A DNA stretch of 22,833 nt from an uncultured Parabacteroides sp. (GTDB lineage Bacteria > Bacteroidota > Bacteroidia > Bacteroidales > Tannerellaceae). Below the pieces are notes generated by a model, which had not been told where the DNA came from, searched no databases, and was given only the letters and a program-made list of their open reading frames with translations. Shown here piece after piece: positions 14,322 to 21,696 of the stretch (position 1 is its first letter; each line of letters starts with the position of its first letter). The stretch is taken from contig CAAGLQ010000277.1 of the NCBI GenBank assembly GCA_900770835.1, positions 1 to 22,833 of the forward strand, written 5' to 3'. A program made the position numbers and the translations under genes.

Positions 14322-15461
14322 ATGCGGTATTATCTGATAGCGGGCGAGGCCTCCGGTGATTTGCATGCCTCCAACTTGATGAAAGCGTTGCGAGAGGAGG
14401 ATCCCCAAGCGGAGTTTCGCTTCTTGGGAGGTGACTTGATGGCTTCGGCAGGTGGCACATTGGTGAAGCATTACCGGGAGATGGCCTTCATGGGTATTCT
14501 CCCTGTGTTGCGAAACTTAGGGACGATCTTGCGTAATATGCGCACCTGCCAAGCTGATATTCGTAGCTATCAGCCCGATGTTGTGATCTTGATCGACTAT
14601 CCGGGCTTTAACTTGAAGATCGCCAAGTTCGTGAAGCAGCAGTTAGGACTTCCTGTCTATTATTATATTTCTCCCAAAATATGGGCCTGGAAACAGTATC
14701 GCATCAAGGATTTCCGGCGTTACGTGGATAAGATGTTCTGTATCTTACCCTTTGAACCGGCCTTCTTTGAACGGTTACATTACCCGGTGCAGTATGTGGG
14801 CAATCCCTCCGTGGATGCGGTGGCCGATTATCAGGCGAATCAAGCTGTGGATCGAGCGTCTTTCTGTCAAACCGCAGGCTTGCGAACCGATCGTCCGATC
14901 TTGGCCATCTTGGCCGGAAGCAGGAAGCAGGAGATTCGTTCTAATCTCCCAACGATGTTACGAGTAGCGGCCTCTTTCCCGGAATATCAGCCGGTGATAG
15001 CTGGTGCGCCAGGTATAGATTCCTCTTTTTATACCACCTACCTAAAAGACACTGCGGCTCAAATTGTCTTTGGACAGACCTATGCGCTGTTGCTACATAG
15101 CGAGATCGCCTTAGTGACCTCGGGTACGGCTACCTTGGAGACGGCCCTGTTTCGTATCCCACAGGTAGTGTGTTATTATGTGGCGGCAGGTCGGTTAGCC
15201 AATTTTATTTTCAAGCATTTCTTCCATACTCCATTTATCTCGTTGGTCAATCTGATTGGGGAGCGAGAGATCGTACAAGAACTGTTCGGTGCCCGCTTCT
15301 CCGAAGCAACCATCCGAGCAGAATTAGGACGTATCTTGCGAGATGACACTTATCGCCAACGCATGTTGGAAGGATATGACGAGGTCATTGAGCGATTGGG
15401 TGAGCCAGGTGCCTCCCGGCGTGCCGCACAAGGCATGATCGCAGCCTTGCAGGCCCGATGA
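14322..15461 (+). CDS. lpxB: Lipid-A-disaccharide synthase (LpxB)
   Basis: LpxB joins UDP-2,3-diacylglucosamine and lipid X to form the lipid A disaccharide at the inner membrane. At 379 residues it matches the family length. Diagnostic parts in order: YLIAGEASGDLHASNLM at the N-terminus, FRFLGGDLMASAG, MAFMGILPVL, ISPKIWAWKQYRIK, VGNPSVDAV, LAGSRKQEI, SGTATLETALF and PFISLVNLIGER. The gene starts 7 bases after surE and is probably co-transcribed and translationally coupled. No terminator is clear after it. Confidence 0.97.
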   Translation: MRYYLIAGEASGDLHASNLMKALREEDPQAEFRFLGGDLMASAGGTLVKHYREMAFMGILPVLRNLGTILRNMRTCQADIRSYQPDVVILIDYPGFNLKIAKFVKQQLGLPVYYYISPKIWAWKQYRIKDFRRYVDKMFCILPFEPAFFERLHYPVQYVGNPSVDAVADYQANQAVDRASFCQTAGLRTDRPILAILAGSRKQEIRSNLPTMLRVAASFPEYQPVIAGAPGIDSSFYTTYLKDTAAQIVFGQTYALLLHSEIALVTSGTATLETALFRIPQVVCYYVAAGRLANFIFKHFFHTPFISLVNLIGEREIVQELFGARFSEATIRAELGRILRDDTYRQRMLEGYDEVIERLGEPGASRRAAQGMIAALQAR

Positions 15462-15569
15462 GCCTCGCAGCAGTGAGAATCGACAATCTATCTACCAATT
15501 AACAACTTTTATTAGATCGCTTTGCAGCCTTTTGGGCCCTATTGCATCTACGCTTATGAGATCATTAAG

Positions 15570-15576
15570 AAAGGAG
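15570..15576 (+). promoter_or_regulatory. Strong Shine-Dalgarno site (AAAGGAG)
   Basis: AAAGGAG ends 10 bases before the ATG at 15587. Such a full SD site is unusual in this window, where most genes lack one, and it fixes the start of the NigD-like gene. Confidence 0.6.
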
Positions 15577-15586
15577 ATAAAACAAT

Positions 15587-16354
15587 ATGAAGAACGTAAA
15601 GCGATTTTTTTTGTTAGCTTGCATGGCTTGTATGACTGTATTCTTGCCAGCTTGCTTAGACGATGATGACAATAGCTATTCATTGGATGACATGTGGGTG
15701 GCCGTAGCTACGGTAGTTCCGCAGGGTGGAGATAGCTACTATTTGCGGTTGGATAATGGTGAGACCATGTGGCCGGCAGCGACCAATTACCCCAATTATG
15801 AGCCCAAGGTAGATCAGCGTGCGTATGTGAATTTCACGATTTTAGGCGATTCGACACAGAGCAACTTAGGTGGCTATGCCTATTATGTCAAGGTGAATGC
15901 GATCCATGATATTTTAACGAAGCCCATTGCCAAGAATGAGGGCGCAGCCAATGATTCCATCTATGGCACTTCGCCCGTCAGCATTCCCAACGAGTCAAGC
16001 ATCTGGGTGGGCGATGGCTATCTAAATGTTTATTTCATTACCAATTGGGGCGGTCAAAAAGCGCACTTCATCAATCTTCTACAGACTGATGCGGAAAATG
16101 ATCCCTATTCATTGGAATTCCGTCACAATGCTTTCGATGATCCTGGTTATACCTCTGCAGCGGGTCGTGTAGCGTTCAACCTTTCCTCGCTTCCCGACAC
16201 AAAAGGAGAAACCGTAGAGTTGCGTGTGAAGGTAAAAACCTATGAGGGTGACAAAACTTTCACCTTGAAATACAATACAGATAAGAGCGCTTTGAAAGCT
16301 TCCGTCTCATTCAATGAAGACGGTTCGATTACAAACCTAACAGATTTGAATTAA
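15587..16354 (+). CDS. NigD-like surface lipoprotein
   Basis: This 255-residue protein has a lipoprotein signal (RFFLLACMACMTVFLPAC, lipidated Cys at about 23) followed at once by LDDDDN. An acidic run after the Cys is the lipoprotein export signal that sends Bacteroidetes lipoproteins to the cell surface. The layout (small N-terminal beta domain with YYLRLDNGETMWPA, then a beta-sandwich with FRHNAFDD and FNLSSLPDTKGE) fits the NigD-like family, named from a Prevotella nigrescens bacteriocin locus; its biochemical role is unknown. No bacteriocin genes are near. It has its own SD site and terminator, so it is probably a single-gene unit after lpxB. Confidence 0.85.
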   Translation: MKNVKRFFLLACMACMTVFLPACLDDDDNSYSLDDMWVAVATVVPQGGDSYYLRLDNGETMWPAATNYPNYEPKVDQRAYVNFTILGDSTQSNLGGYAYYVKVNAIHDILTKPIAKNEGAANDSIYGTSPVSIPNESSIWVGDGYLNVYFITNWGGQKAHFINLLQTDAENDPYSLEFRHNAFDDPGYTSAAGRVAFNLSSLPDTKGETVELRVKVKTYEGDKTFTLKYNTDKSALKASVSFNEDGSITNLTDLN

Positions 16355-16395
16355 TACCTTCCCACATAATTATTATTATCATTTAGTTCAGAGAG

Positions 16396-16422
16396 AAAGA
16401 GGCATCGCGAGATGCCTCTTTT
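16396..16422 (+). terminator. Rho-independent terminator after the NigD-like gene
   Basis: AAAGAGGCATC (16396-16406) pairs with GATGCCTCTTT (16411-16421) around a GCGA tetraloop, and the T-run continues to 16422. It lies 42 bases after the stop. An ATG inside the right arm (16412) is the false long start of the next gene. Confidence 0.88.
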
Positions 16423-16479
16423 GTTATGGTCTCACTATATAAAAAGGACAATTAGAGAAGATCTATCCACTTTTTTATC

Positions 16480-16487
16480 TAATTTTG
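16480..16487 (+). promoter_or_regulatory. -7 box (TAATTTTG) for the YitT-family gene
   Basis: TAATTTTG followed by CCGCC is an exact TAnnTTTG match 21 bases before the ATG at 16508. It lies between the terminator and this ATG, which supports 16508 as the real start. No -33 box is evident. Confidence 0.6.
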
Positions 16488-16507
16488 CCGCCGCTAAATA
16501 CATAAAC

Positions 16508-17395
16508 ATGAGTGCAAAGTTTTTGTCTATCTCGCAGACAATATGGTTGCGAGAACTAAAAGATTATCTGATGATTGCCGTAGGATTGATCTTCTATGGT
16601 GTAGGATGGACAGTCTTCCTGTTGCCCAATGACATCACTACAGGTGGCGTTCCAGGAATCTCCTCCATTGTCTATTGGGCCGTTGGAATACCGGTACAAT
16701 ATACCTATTTTACAATCAATGCGTTCCTGCTAGCGTTGTCTTTGCGCATTTTGGGTTTTAAATTTTCCATAAAGACAATTTTTGCGGTCTTTACCTTGAC
16801 CTTCTTCCTATCGGTGATTCAGAAACTGACGGAAGGGACACATCTGTTGGCCGACCAACCTTTCATGGCTTGTGTCTTAGGAGCTACCTTATGTGGCATT
16901 GGCTTGGGTATCGCCTTCACTAGCAACGGTAGTACAGGTGGAACTGATATTATCGCAGCGATTATCAACAAGTATCGTGATATTACCTTGGGGCGTGTCA
17001 TCATGTTTTGCGACTTGATTATCATCTCATCCAGCTATTTGGTTCTGCAAGACATGGAGAAGGTGCTCTACGGTTTTGTGACGCTGTTTGTATGTAGTTT
17101 CATGCTAGATCAAGTGGTGAATGGCAGCCGGCAGTCTGTCCAATTCTTCATCATCTCCAAGAAGTATGAGGAAATAGCGAGAGAGATCAATGCTTTGCAC
17201 CGTGGAGTGACATTGATTGATGCCAAAGGATTCTATACGGGACAGGAGCAACCGATGATGTTTGTCTTAGCCAAACGTCGGCAATCCACAACGATTTTCC
17301 GAATTATTCATGACATTGATCCAGATGCGTTCGTCTCTCAAAGTGCCGTGATTGGTGTCTATGGTAATGGTTTTGACCACATTAAAGTGAAATAA
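16508..17395 (+). CDS. YitT family membrane protein (DUF161/DUF2179)
   Basis: This 295-residue protein has five or more membrane helices (for example DYLMIAVGLIFYGVGWTVFL, TIFAVFTLTFFLSVI, CVLGATLCGIGLGIAF) with family motifs PNDITTGGVPGIS and SNGSTGGTDIIA. A cytosolic C-terminal DUF2179 domain follows (GVTLIDAKGFYTGQEQPM, SAVIGVYGNGF). The function of YitT proteins is not settled; transport has been suggested. A longer frame begins at 16412, but that ATG is inside the upstream terminator and before the -7 box, so 16508 is preferred. The gene converges with yaaA 5 bases away. Confidence 0.9.
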   Translation: MSAKFLSISQTIWLRELKDYLMIAVGLIFYGVGWTVFLLPNDITTGGVPGISSIVYWAVGIPVQYTYFTINAFLLALSLRILGFKFSIKTIFAVFTLTFFLSVIQKLTEGTHLLADQPFMACVLGATLCGIGLGIAFTSNGSTGGTDIIAAIINKYRDITLGRVIMFCDLIIISSSYLVLQDMEKVLYGFVTLFVCSFMLDQVVNGSRQSVQFFIISKKYEEIAREINALHRGVTLIDAKGFYTGQEQPMMFVLAKRRQSTTIFRIIHDIDPDAFVSQSAVIGVYGNGFDHIKVK

Positions 17396-17418
17396 GCGGA
17401 TTATTCCGCTCGTTTCAC
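17387..17418. terminator. Hairpin covering both convergent stop codons
   Basis: GTGAAA (17387-17392) pairs with TTTCAC (17413-17418), and AGCGGA (17395-17400) with TCCGCT (17405-17410), with a TA/CG internal mismatch and a TTAT loop. The structure contains the yitT stop (ends 17395) and the yaaA stop (17403 to 17401). T-tracts are poor on both sides (TTT on the minus strand), so termination is plausible but not certain. Confidence 0.5.
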
Positions 17419-18165
17419 GAATATTAGTTGATTAGGCTCTTCCCGCAGGAAATGGAAGCCTTCATAATCGAAGGTGGATAGTTCTGCGGGATTTTTTATC
17501 TGTTGGGTCAGCAGGAAGCGAGTCATTGCCCCTCTGCAACTTTTGGCCCATACCGCTTGTACCTTAAAGGAATCTCCCTTGTGTACATAGAAAAGCGGCT
17601 GAATTACCTGCACCTCGTTCATCACTCGTTTCCAATCGAATAGATGCTCAAATTCTTCCGTACTGAGGTGAATCAGCACCCCATCATCCGCCTTTACGGA
17701 GGCAATAAGCAGATCGGTCAATCGGCTTTTCCAGAAATCAAACAGCCGTTTTCCCTCGCTCGAAGGTAACTCTACATGCCCCTCTAAACGATAGGGATGA
17801 ATTCCATCCAATGGCCGCAGTAAGCCGTAGAGAAAAGAGGTAATCCAAAGATGTGCATCCGCATAGCGCAGGGTTTCCTCGCTCAGGTGCTCCGCTTGGA
17901 GATGTTTGTAGGCCTGTCCATGATAGGCAAGAATAGCAGGCAAGGGTAAATTGTCCCGATCAAAGAAGCGGAGGTAGCGCGACTTGTTTTGTTTGGCAAT
18001 TTGTTGGTTACATTTCAGGATTTCTTGTAGCGAAGCGCTGTCATATTGCGCTAAGTCATGCGCAAAGGCTTTCGCCTCTTGTTGGAAGTGAGGGGTATGC
18101 AAAGCGAGACCCTTCGCAGGAAGGGTCTCGTGCATAATTTTTGCGCAAGCCAATAAGATTTGCAT
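17401..18165 (-). CDS. yaaA: Peroxide stress protein YaaA (UPF0246)
   Basis: YaaA lowers intracellular iron and protects against hydrogen peroxide in E. coli. At 254 residues it matches the family (E. coli 258). Typical segments are FDRDNLPLPAILAYHGQAYK, LWITSFLYGLLRPLDGI, the following YRLEG, and the basic AKSCRGAMTRFLL near the C-terminus. The start lies 3 bases after the stop of the oxidoreductase gene, so both are probably on one minus-strand mRNA. No OxyR-like site was identified. Confidence 0.93.
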   Translation of the reverse strand: MQILLACAKIMHETLPAKGLALHTPHFQQEAKAFAHDLAQYDSASLQEILKCNQQIAKQNKSRYLRFFDRDNLPLPAILAYHGQAYKHLQAEHLSEETLRYADAHLWITSFLYGLLRPLDGIHPYRLEGHVELPSSEGKRLFDFWKSRLTDLLIASVKADDGVLIHLSTEEFEHLFDWKRVMNEVQVIQPLFYVHKGDSFKVQAVWAKSCRGAMTRFLLTQQIKNPAELSTFDYEGFHFLREEPNQLIFVKRAE

Positions 18166-18168
18166 TGC

Positions 18169-19593
18169 TTATACTTTGTAATATTGTTCCCAACCTTTGC
18201 GAGGAGGTAAGCCGCAAAGCATCCGGTTAGCCTCCGGATCGTTGGTGATCTGCTTCGTATCCCGATCGAACACCAACTTACGGTTGAGGCGTTGGCTCAA
18301 TACACCCAAACAGAAAACTTGGCTCAACGGACCAGCGATGTGGAACGGTGAGCGGGTCTTCTCCTTGCCCATACAGCTGAGCAGGAAGTTGGCGTAGTGG
18401 TTTGAGGGGCTCTTCGGTACCTCTGGCAGACGAGATTCCATCTCTTTCGCTTTCTCACTGGGGATGATGGAGAGGGTACTTCCGTGTGATCCACCCTTGA
18501 ATGTCAATTCCTTGGAGTAGATTTCCTTACCCGGATTCAACTTAGCGGGTTGAATCTTACCACCGGCCACTGTCGGGATATTGGGATCCAACTCAGAGAC
18601 GCCATAGCCCTCGGGAACAGCCGGAATATTATCCAAACCATCATACCAAGTCACATCCACACTGGGCATATCGCCTCGTTTCGGGAAACGGAACAGGATG
18701 GTGGAAGACATCGGGAAGAAGAAAGGATTATGATCCTTCAGATAGAGCGGGTTCACCTCAGTAGGCAATCCCAAATCAAGGAACTCATGGGCGGTATCCA
18801 AGATATGCGCACCCCAGTCGCCCAAAGCACCCATACCATAGTCATACCAGCAACGCCATTGACCCAAGTGGTAATCGTGGTTGTAATCGTGATATTGCGC
18901 TACACCAATCCAAGTGTCCCAATCCATAGTTTGCGGAACGGGTTCACCCATAGGCATGTGGGTGATATGCGGGTTCCAACCGTGCCAACGGCGTGAGTTG
19001 TTCATGTGTGCGGTGATGGCAGTCACATCTTTGATGATACCTGCCTCTTTCCAAGCCTTGAATTGGAAATAGTTAGCCTCAGAGTGTCCCTGGTTACCCA
19101 TCTGGGTGACAACCCCATATTTCTTGGCTGCCCGCATCATGATCTCGATCTCCTCGAAAGTGCGTGCCATCGGTTTCTCCACATAGACATGCTTGCCATG
19201 CGCCATCGCCTCAATAGAGATGGGGAAGTGAGAATGGTCAGGCACACCCACTGTTACGGCATCAATCTTGTTTGAGATGCGGTCAAACATCGTCCGGAAA
19301 TCCTGGAAACGTTCCGCCTTGGGGAACATATTCATAATCTCCTGCGTATGAGGAGCGCCCATATCTACATCGCAGAGGGCGACAACATTACATAATCCGG
19401 TATTGTATAACTCTTTGGCGATTTCTCCGCCTCGTTGTCCGATACCAATAAAAGCGATATTAACCTTGTCGTTTGCACTGACACGAGGCGTCATGCCTTT
19501 TGCCGGAATCCAGAAAGAGGGGATAGCCGAGGCTGCCGACAGAGCAAGAGCCCGTTTGAGAAACGAACGTCGAGATAGATCTTCAGATTTCAT
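18169..19593 (-). CDS. Tat-exported Gfo/Idh/MocA family oxidoreductase
   Basis: This is a 474-residue NAD(P)-dependent dehydrogenase-like protein. A twin-arginine signal comes first (SRRSFLKRALALSAAS, Arg8-Arg9), so it is exported folded, probably with bound cofactor. The nucleotide-binding turn is IGIGQRGGEIA (about residues 49-59), the catalytic-site EKP is at 139-141 (YVEKPMART), and GDWGAHILD is at about 258-266. The substrate is unknown; periplasmic members often act on sugars or glycan-derived compounds. Start choice: the frame opens 27 codons earlier, but that part lies across and upstream of the -7 box at 19631-19638, and the Tat signal begins exactly at the 19593 ATG. It is followed 3 bases later by yaaA. 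Confidence 0.93.
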   Translation of the reverse strand: MKSEDLSRRSFLKRALALSAASAIPSFWIPAKGMTPRVSANDKVNIAFIGIGQRGGEIAKELYNTGLCNVVALCDVDMGAPHTQEIMNMFPKAERFQDFRTMFDRISNKIDAVTVGVPDHSHFPISIEAMAHGKHVYVEKPMARTFEEIEIMMRAAKKYGVVTQMGNQGHSEANYFQFKAWKEAGIIKDVTAITAHMNNSRRWHGWNPHITHMPMGEPVPQTMDWDTWIGVAQYHDYNHDYHLGQWRCWYDYGMGALGDWGAHILDTAHEFLDLGLPTEVNPLYLKDHNPFFFPMSSTILFRFPKRGDMPSVDVTWYDGLDNIPAVPEGYGVSELDPNIPTVAGGKIQPAKLNPGKEIYSKELTFKGGSHGSTLSIIPSEKAKEMESRLPEVPKSPSNHYANFLLSCMGKEKTRSPFHIAGPLSQVFCLGVLSQRLNRKLVFDRDTKQITNDPEANRMLCGLPPRKGWEQYYKV

Positions 19594-19630
19594 GCTATAT
19601 AAAGTTGATTTAAGTGAAACATCATGTCCA

Positions 19631-19638
19631 CAAAGGTA
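19631..19638 (-). promoter_or_regulatory. -7 box (TACCTTTG) for the oxidoreductase-yaaA unit
   Basis: The minus strand reads TACCTTTG from 19638 to 19631, an exact consensus match 37 bases before the preferred ATG at 19593. No -33 TTTG was found at 19-21 bases. It supports the shorter oxidoreductase start. Confidence 0.55.
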
Positions 19639-19707
19639 ATAAAAATAAACTGCCCTCCTATTCCTTTTGCACAATCTTGTGTCGAAAACAGGTCACGCTC
19701 CCTCCTC

Positions 19708-20475
19708 TTAATGCTCAGACTGTATAAAGTTTATGCCGGGGAGAAGAAGCTGTTCCCCATCCAAAACAGCAGGCCATGCGGCTACAGTTTCTTTCGTGGG
19801 ACTAACCTGGAACCACTCTTCTCGTCCAGAGGAGTAAGGCATAAGACGCAAACCTTGCTTACTCAATATACGCTCTATACGTCCTCGGAGGTAAGTCTTG
19901 AACTCCATTCCAAAAGACTCGACTTCGGCATAAGATTTTTGATACCACTTCACAATATCCAATTGTTCTTTATTGAACGAAGGAAACGAGTCACCACTTA
20001 ACCGGGACAAAAGGTCGATCAATCGCTCAATATCCTGTTGAATCTCCTCTGCGGTGGAAATGATCCGCTCTTTCCGAGTAGTCTTCGGTGTAGGCATCTT
20101 GATCGGCTTCTCAATGCAAAGGCTGTAAATAGATCCAAAAGCCACTCCCGCTACCGTAGCCAAAGGTAGGCGAAGCCATCGAGATTGCTTGTTCAATAGT
20201 TCCTCAGTCGCAATACCAGCCAGCAGACCGATGCCTAAGGCAGGCAGACTGGCATGACGCACCTCTAAGCGCTGTATATAGAGTTCCCGCTTGATCTTTA
20301 AGGGGAATTGCATGAAGGATAGCAGCTCTATCGCCTCGCTTTTTTGTGATTCTGTCAACTTGTCACTATACTGCAGTTCTTGCTTGACAACACGCATAAT
20401 CAACTCACGAGCCTCTTCCATGGGAGGCTCTACTTTAAGTATCTGCTCGATACACTTTACATAGATATTCTCCAT
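19708..20475 (-). CDS. Unrecognised membrane-associated protein
   Basis: I do not recognise this 255-residue protein. Residues 1-70 are helical and charged. Two hydrophobic stretches follow (LPALGIGLLAGIATEEL and LPLATVAGVAFGSIYSLCI, about 76-120), likely a membrane hairpin. Then comes a helical, possibly coiled part (EEIQQDIERLIDLLSRL, YQKSYAEVESFGMEFKTYL) and a short C-terminal segment rich in beta-forming residues (EEWFQVSPTKETVAAWPAVL, DGEQLLLPG). The coil-then-small-beta layout recalls GrpE in outline, but I see no sequence support for that. Translation signals are good: AAAGGAG at 20491 to 20485, 9 bases before the ATG, and a promoter upstream. It is probably a real gene. Confidence 0.75.
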   Translation of the reverse strand: MENIYVKCIEQILKVEPPMEEARELIMRVVKQELQYSDKLTESQKSEAIELLSFMQFPLKIKRELYIQRLEVRHASLPALGIGLLAGIATEELLNKQSRWLRLPLATVAGVAFGSIYSLCIEKPIKMPTPKTTRKERIISTAEEIQQDIERLIDLLSRLSGDSFPSFNKEQLDIVKWYQKSYAEVESFGMEFKTYLRGRIERILSKQGLRLMPYSSGREEWFQVSPTKETVAAWPAVLDGEQLLLPGINFIQSEH

Positions 20476-20507
20476 ATTGCTGTTCTCCTTTTATTTTGTT
20501 GTGTTTG

Positions 20508-20539
20508 CAAAAGAAAGCAATTGCAGGCACAAATCCAAA
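20508..20539 (-). promoter_or_regulatory. -33/-7 promoter for the unrecognised membrane gene
   Basis: On the minus strand TTTG (20539 to 20536) is followed after exactly 20 bases by TTCTTTTG (20515 to 20508). This matches the Bacteroidetes -33 TTTG / -7 TAnnTTTG layout with one -7 mismatch, and it is the only pair in the window with correct spacing. It lies about 33 bases before the ATG at 20475. Confidence 0.5.
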
Positions 20540-20559
20540 TAAATAACCGGAGAGTTTTG

Positions 20560-21696
20560 CTATTTGTCCGACTTCGCAAACCGAATATGCAATACAACAA
20601 GTTCAGAGAGCGTGCCTACCCGATAGGGAGGGCCGGCGAAACCGATGCCCGAGGAGACATAAAACTGGGAGTCAGCTCGGCGATAATAGCCATAGGGACA
20701 TTCATAGACGAGCTTCATGACTAACGGATAGGGCCAGAACTGGCCATTGTGCGTGTGGCCGCAAAGCGTTAAGTCGATGTTGTTCATGATTGATTCGTTG
20801 AATCGGAGCGGCTGATGATCCAAGACAATCAGCGGCTTACGGACATCCAGCCCTTCCAAGAGGCCATGCAAACCCCGACGCTTACGATTGACCAAGTCAT
20901 CCCGGCCAATCAGGTAGAAGGTAGAATCGGGTTGTGCCACGGAGTCGATCAGCAAGGTCGCTCCCGTACGGCGAATCCAACGCTGTTTAGCAAAGCGGTT
21001 GGCTCGATACTCATGATTGCCATTCACCGCATACACCCCTAAAGGAGCCTCTAACTGGCGCAAGTCCTCCTCGATGTGTGCTTTCTCCGCAAAGCGCGAC
21101 TCATAATCCAACCAGTCGCCTACCAACACCACCAGATCGGGATGATGGGCGTTGCTGAGCGAGACATATCGTTGCACCAATCGTTTGCCAATCATCTCTC
21201 CGATATGCAGGTCGCTCATCATGACGATGGTCAAGCTATCTCGACCCTCAACCGATTTCGAAATAGTGATGTATTGGTGACGCACAACCGGATGGTTGAC
21301 CACCCAATTGGCGTGTACCATTAAAGCGGCAACCCCCAATGTAATACCAACGAACAGGATGCTCTTCACGGTTTGTCCATGCTTGGTGATCCACTTTGGG
21401 AACCAAGGCCAACGGCGATGGGTGAATCGCAAGCACTCGATGCCAACGAGAGCCATAGTGATATAGAGCGAGGCGATGTACCACGTGTTGCAGATGTAAT
21501 AGATCGGGATCAACAGTTGATCCGGCAAGCTCTTGACGAAGCAAAAACCGAACAGGAAAATGGCCAACTCTAATACCAATAATCCCACGAAAGGCCAACG
21601 TAGCCAACGCTTAGGCGGCAAGGCTTGATACCCCCGATAACCGATATAGGGGGTGAGGAGCAGCTGCAAGAAGATCGACTGGATGAATACTTTCAT
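20560..21696 (-). CDS. Membrane-anchored metallophosphoesterase (second of tandem pair)
   Basis: This is a 378-residue calcineurin-like phosphoesterase. The N-terminal 130 residues hold about four hydrophobic helices. The soluble domain has the full metal-site set: SDLHIG (161-166), VGDWLD (192-197), GNHEY (226-230), LDHQP (292-296) and GHTHNGQ (313-319). The C-terminal YVSSGIGFAGPPYRVG is typical of the YaeI/YkuE-like group, in which some members act on lipid or nucleotide phosphates. The substrate here is unknown. Its ATG overlaps the stop of the upstream paralogue by ATGA (21693-21696), so translation is likely coupled. Confidence 0.9.
   Translation of the reverse strand: MKVFIQSIFLQLLLTPYIGYRGYQALPPKRWLRWPFVGLLVLELAIFLFGFCFVKSLPDQLLIPIYYICNTWYIASLYITMALVGIECLRFTHRRWPWFPKWITKHGQTVKSILFVGITLGVAALMVHANWVVNHPVVRHQYITISKSVEGRDSLTIVMMSDLHIGEMIGKRLVQRYVSLSNAHHPDLVVLVGDWLDYESRFAEKAHIEEDLRQLEAPLGVYAVNGNHEYRANRFAKQRWIRRTGATLLIDSVAQPDSTFYLIGRDDLVNRKRRGLHGLLEGLDVRKPLIVLDHQPLRFNESIMNNIDLTLCGHTHNGQFWPYPLVMKLVYECPYGYYRRADSQFYVSSGIGFAGPPYRVGTLSELVVLHIRFAKSDK

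Noticed and set aside
19594..19674. 27 extra codons at the N-terminus of the oxidoreductase
   Set aside because: They overlap or precede the -7 box at 19631-19638, and the Tat signal starts exactly at the 19593 ATG.
19708..20475. GrpE-like nucleotide exchange factor
   Set aside because: Only the coil-then-beta outline is similar; no conserved GrpE residues could be identified and it has a membrane hairpin.
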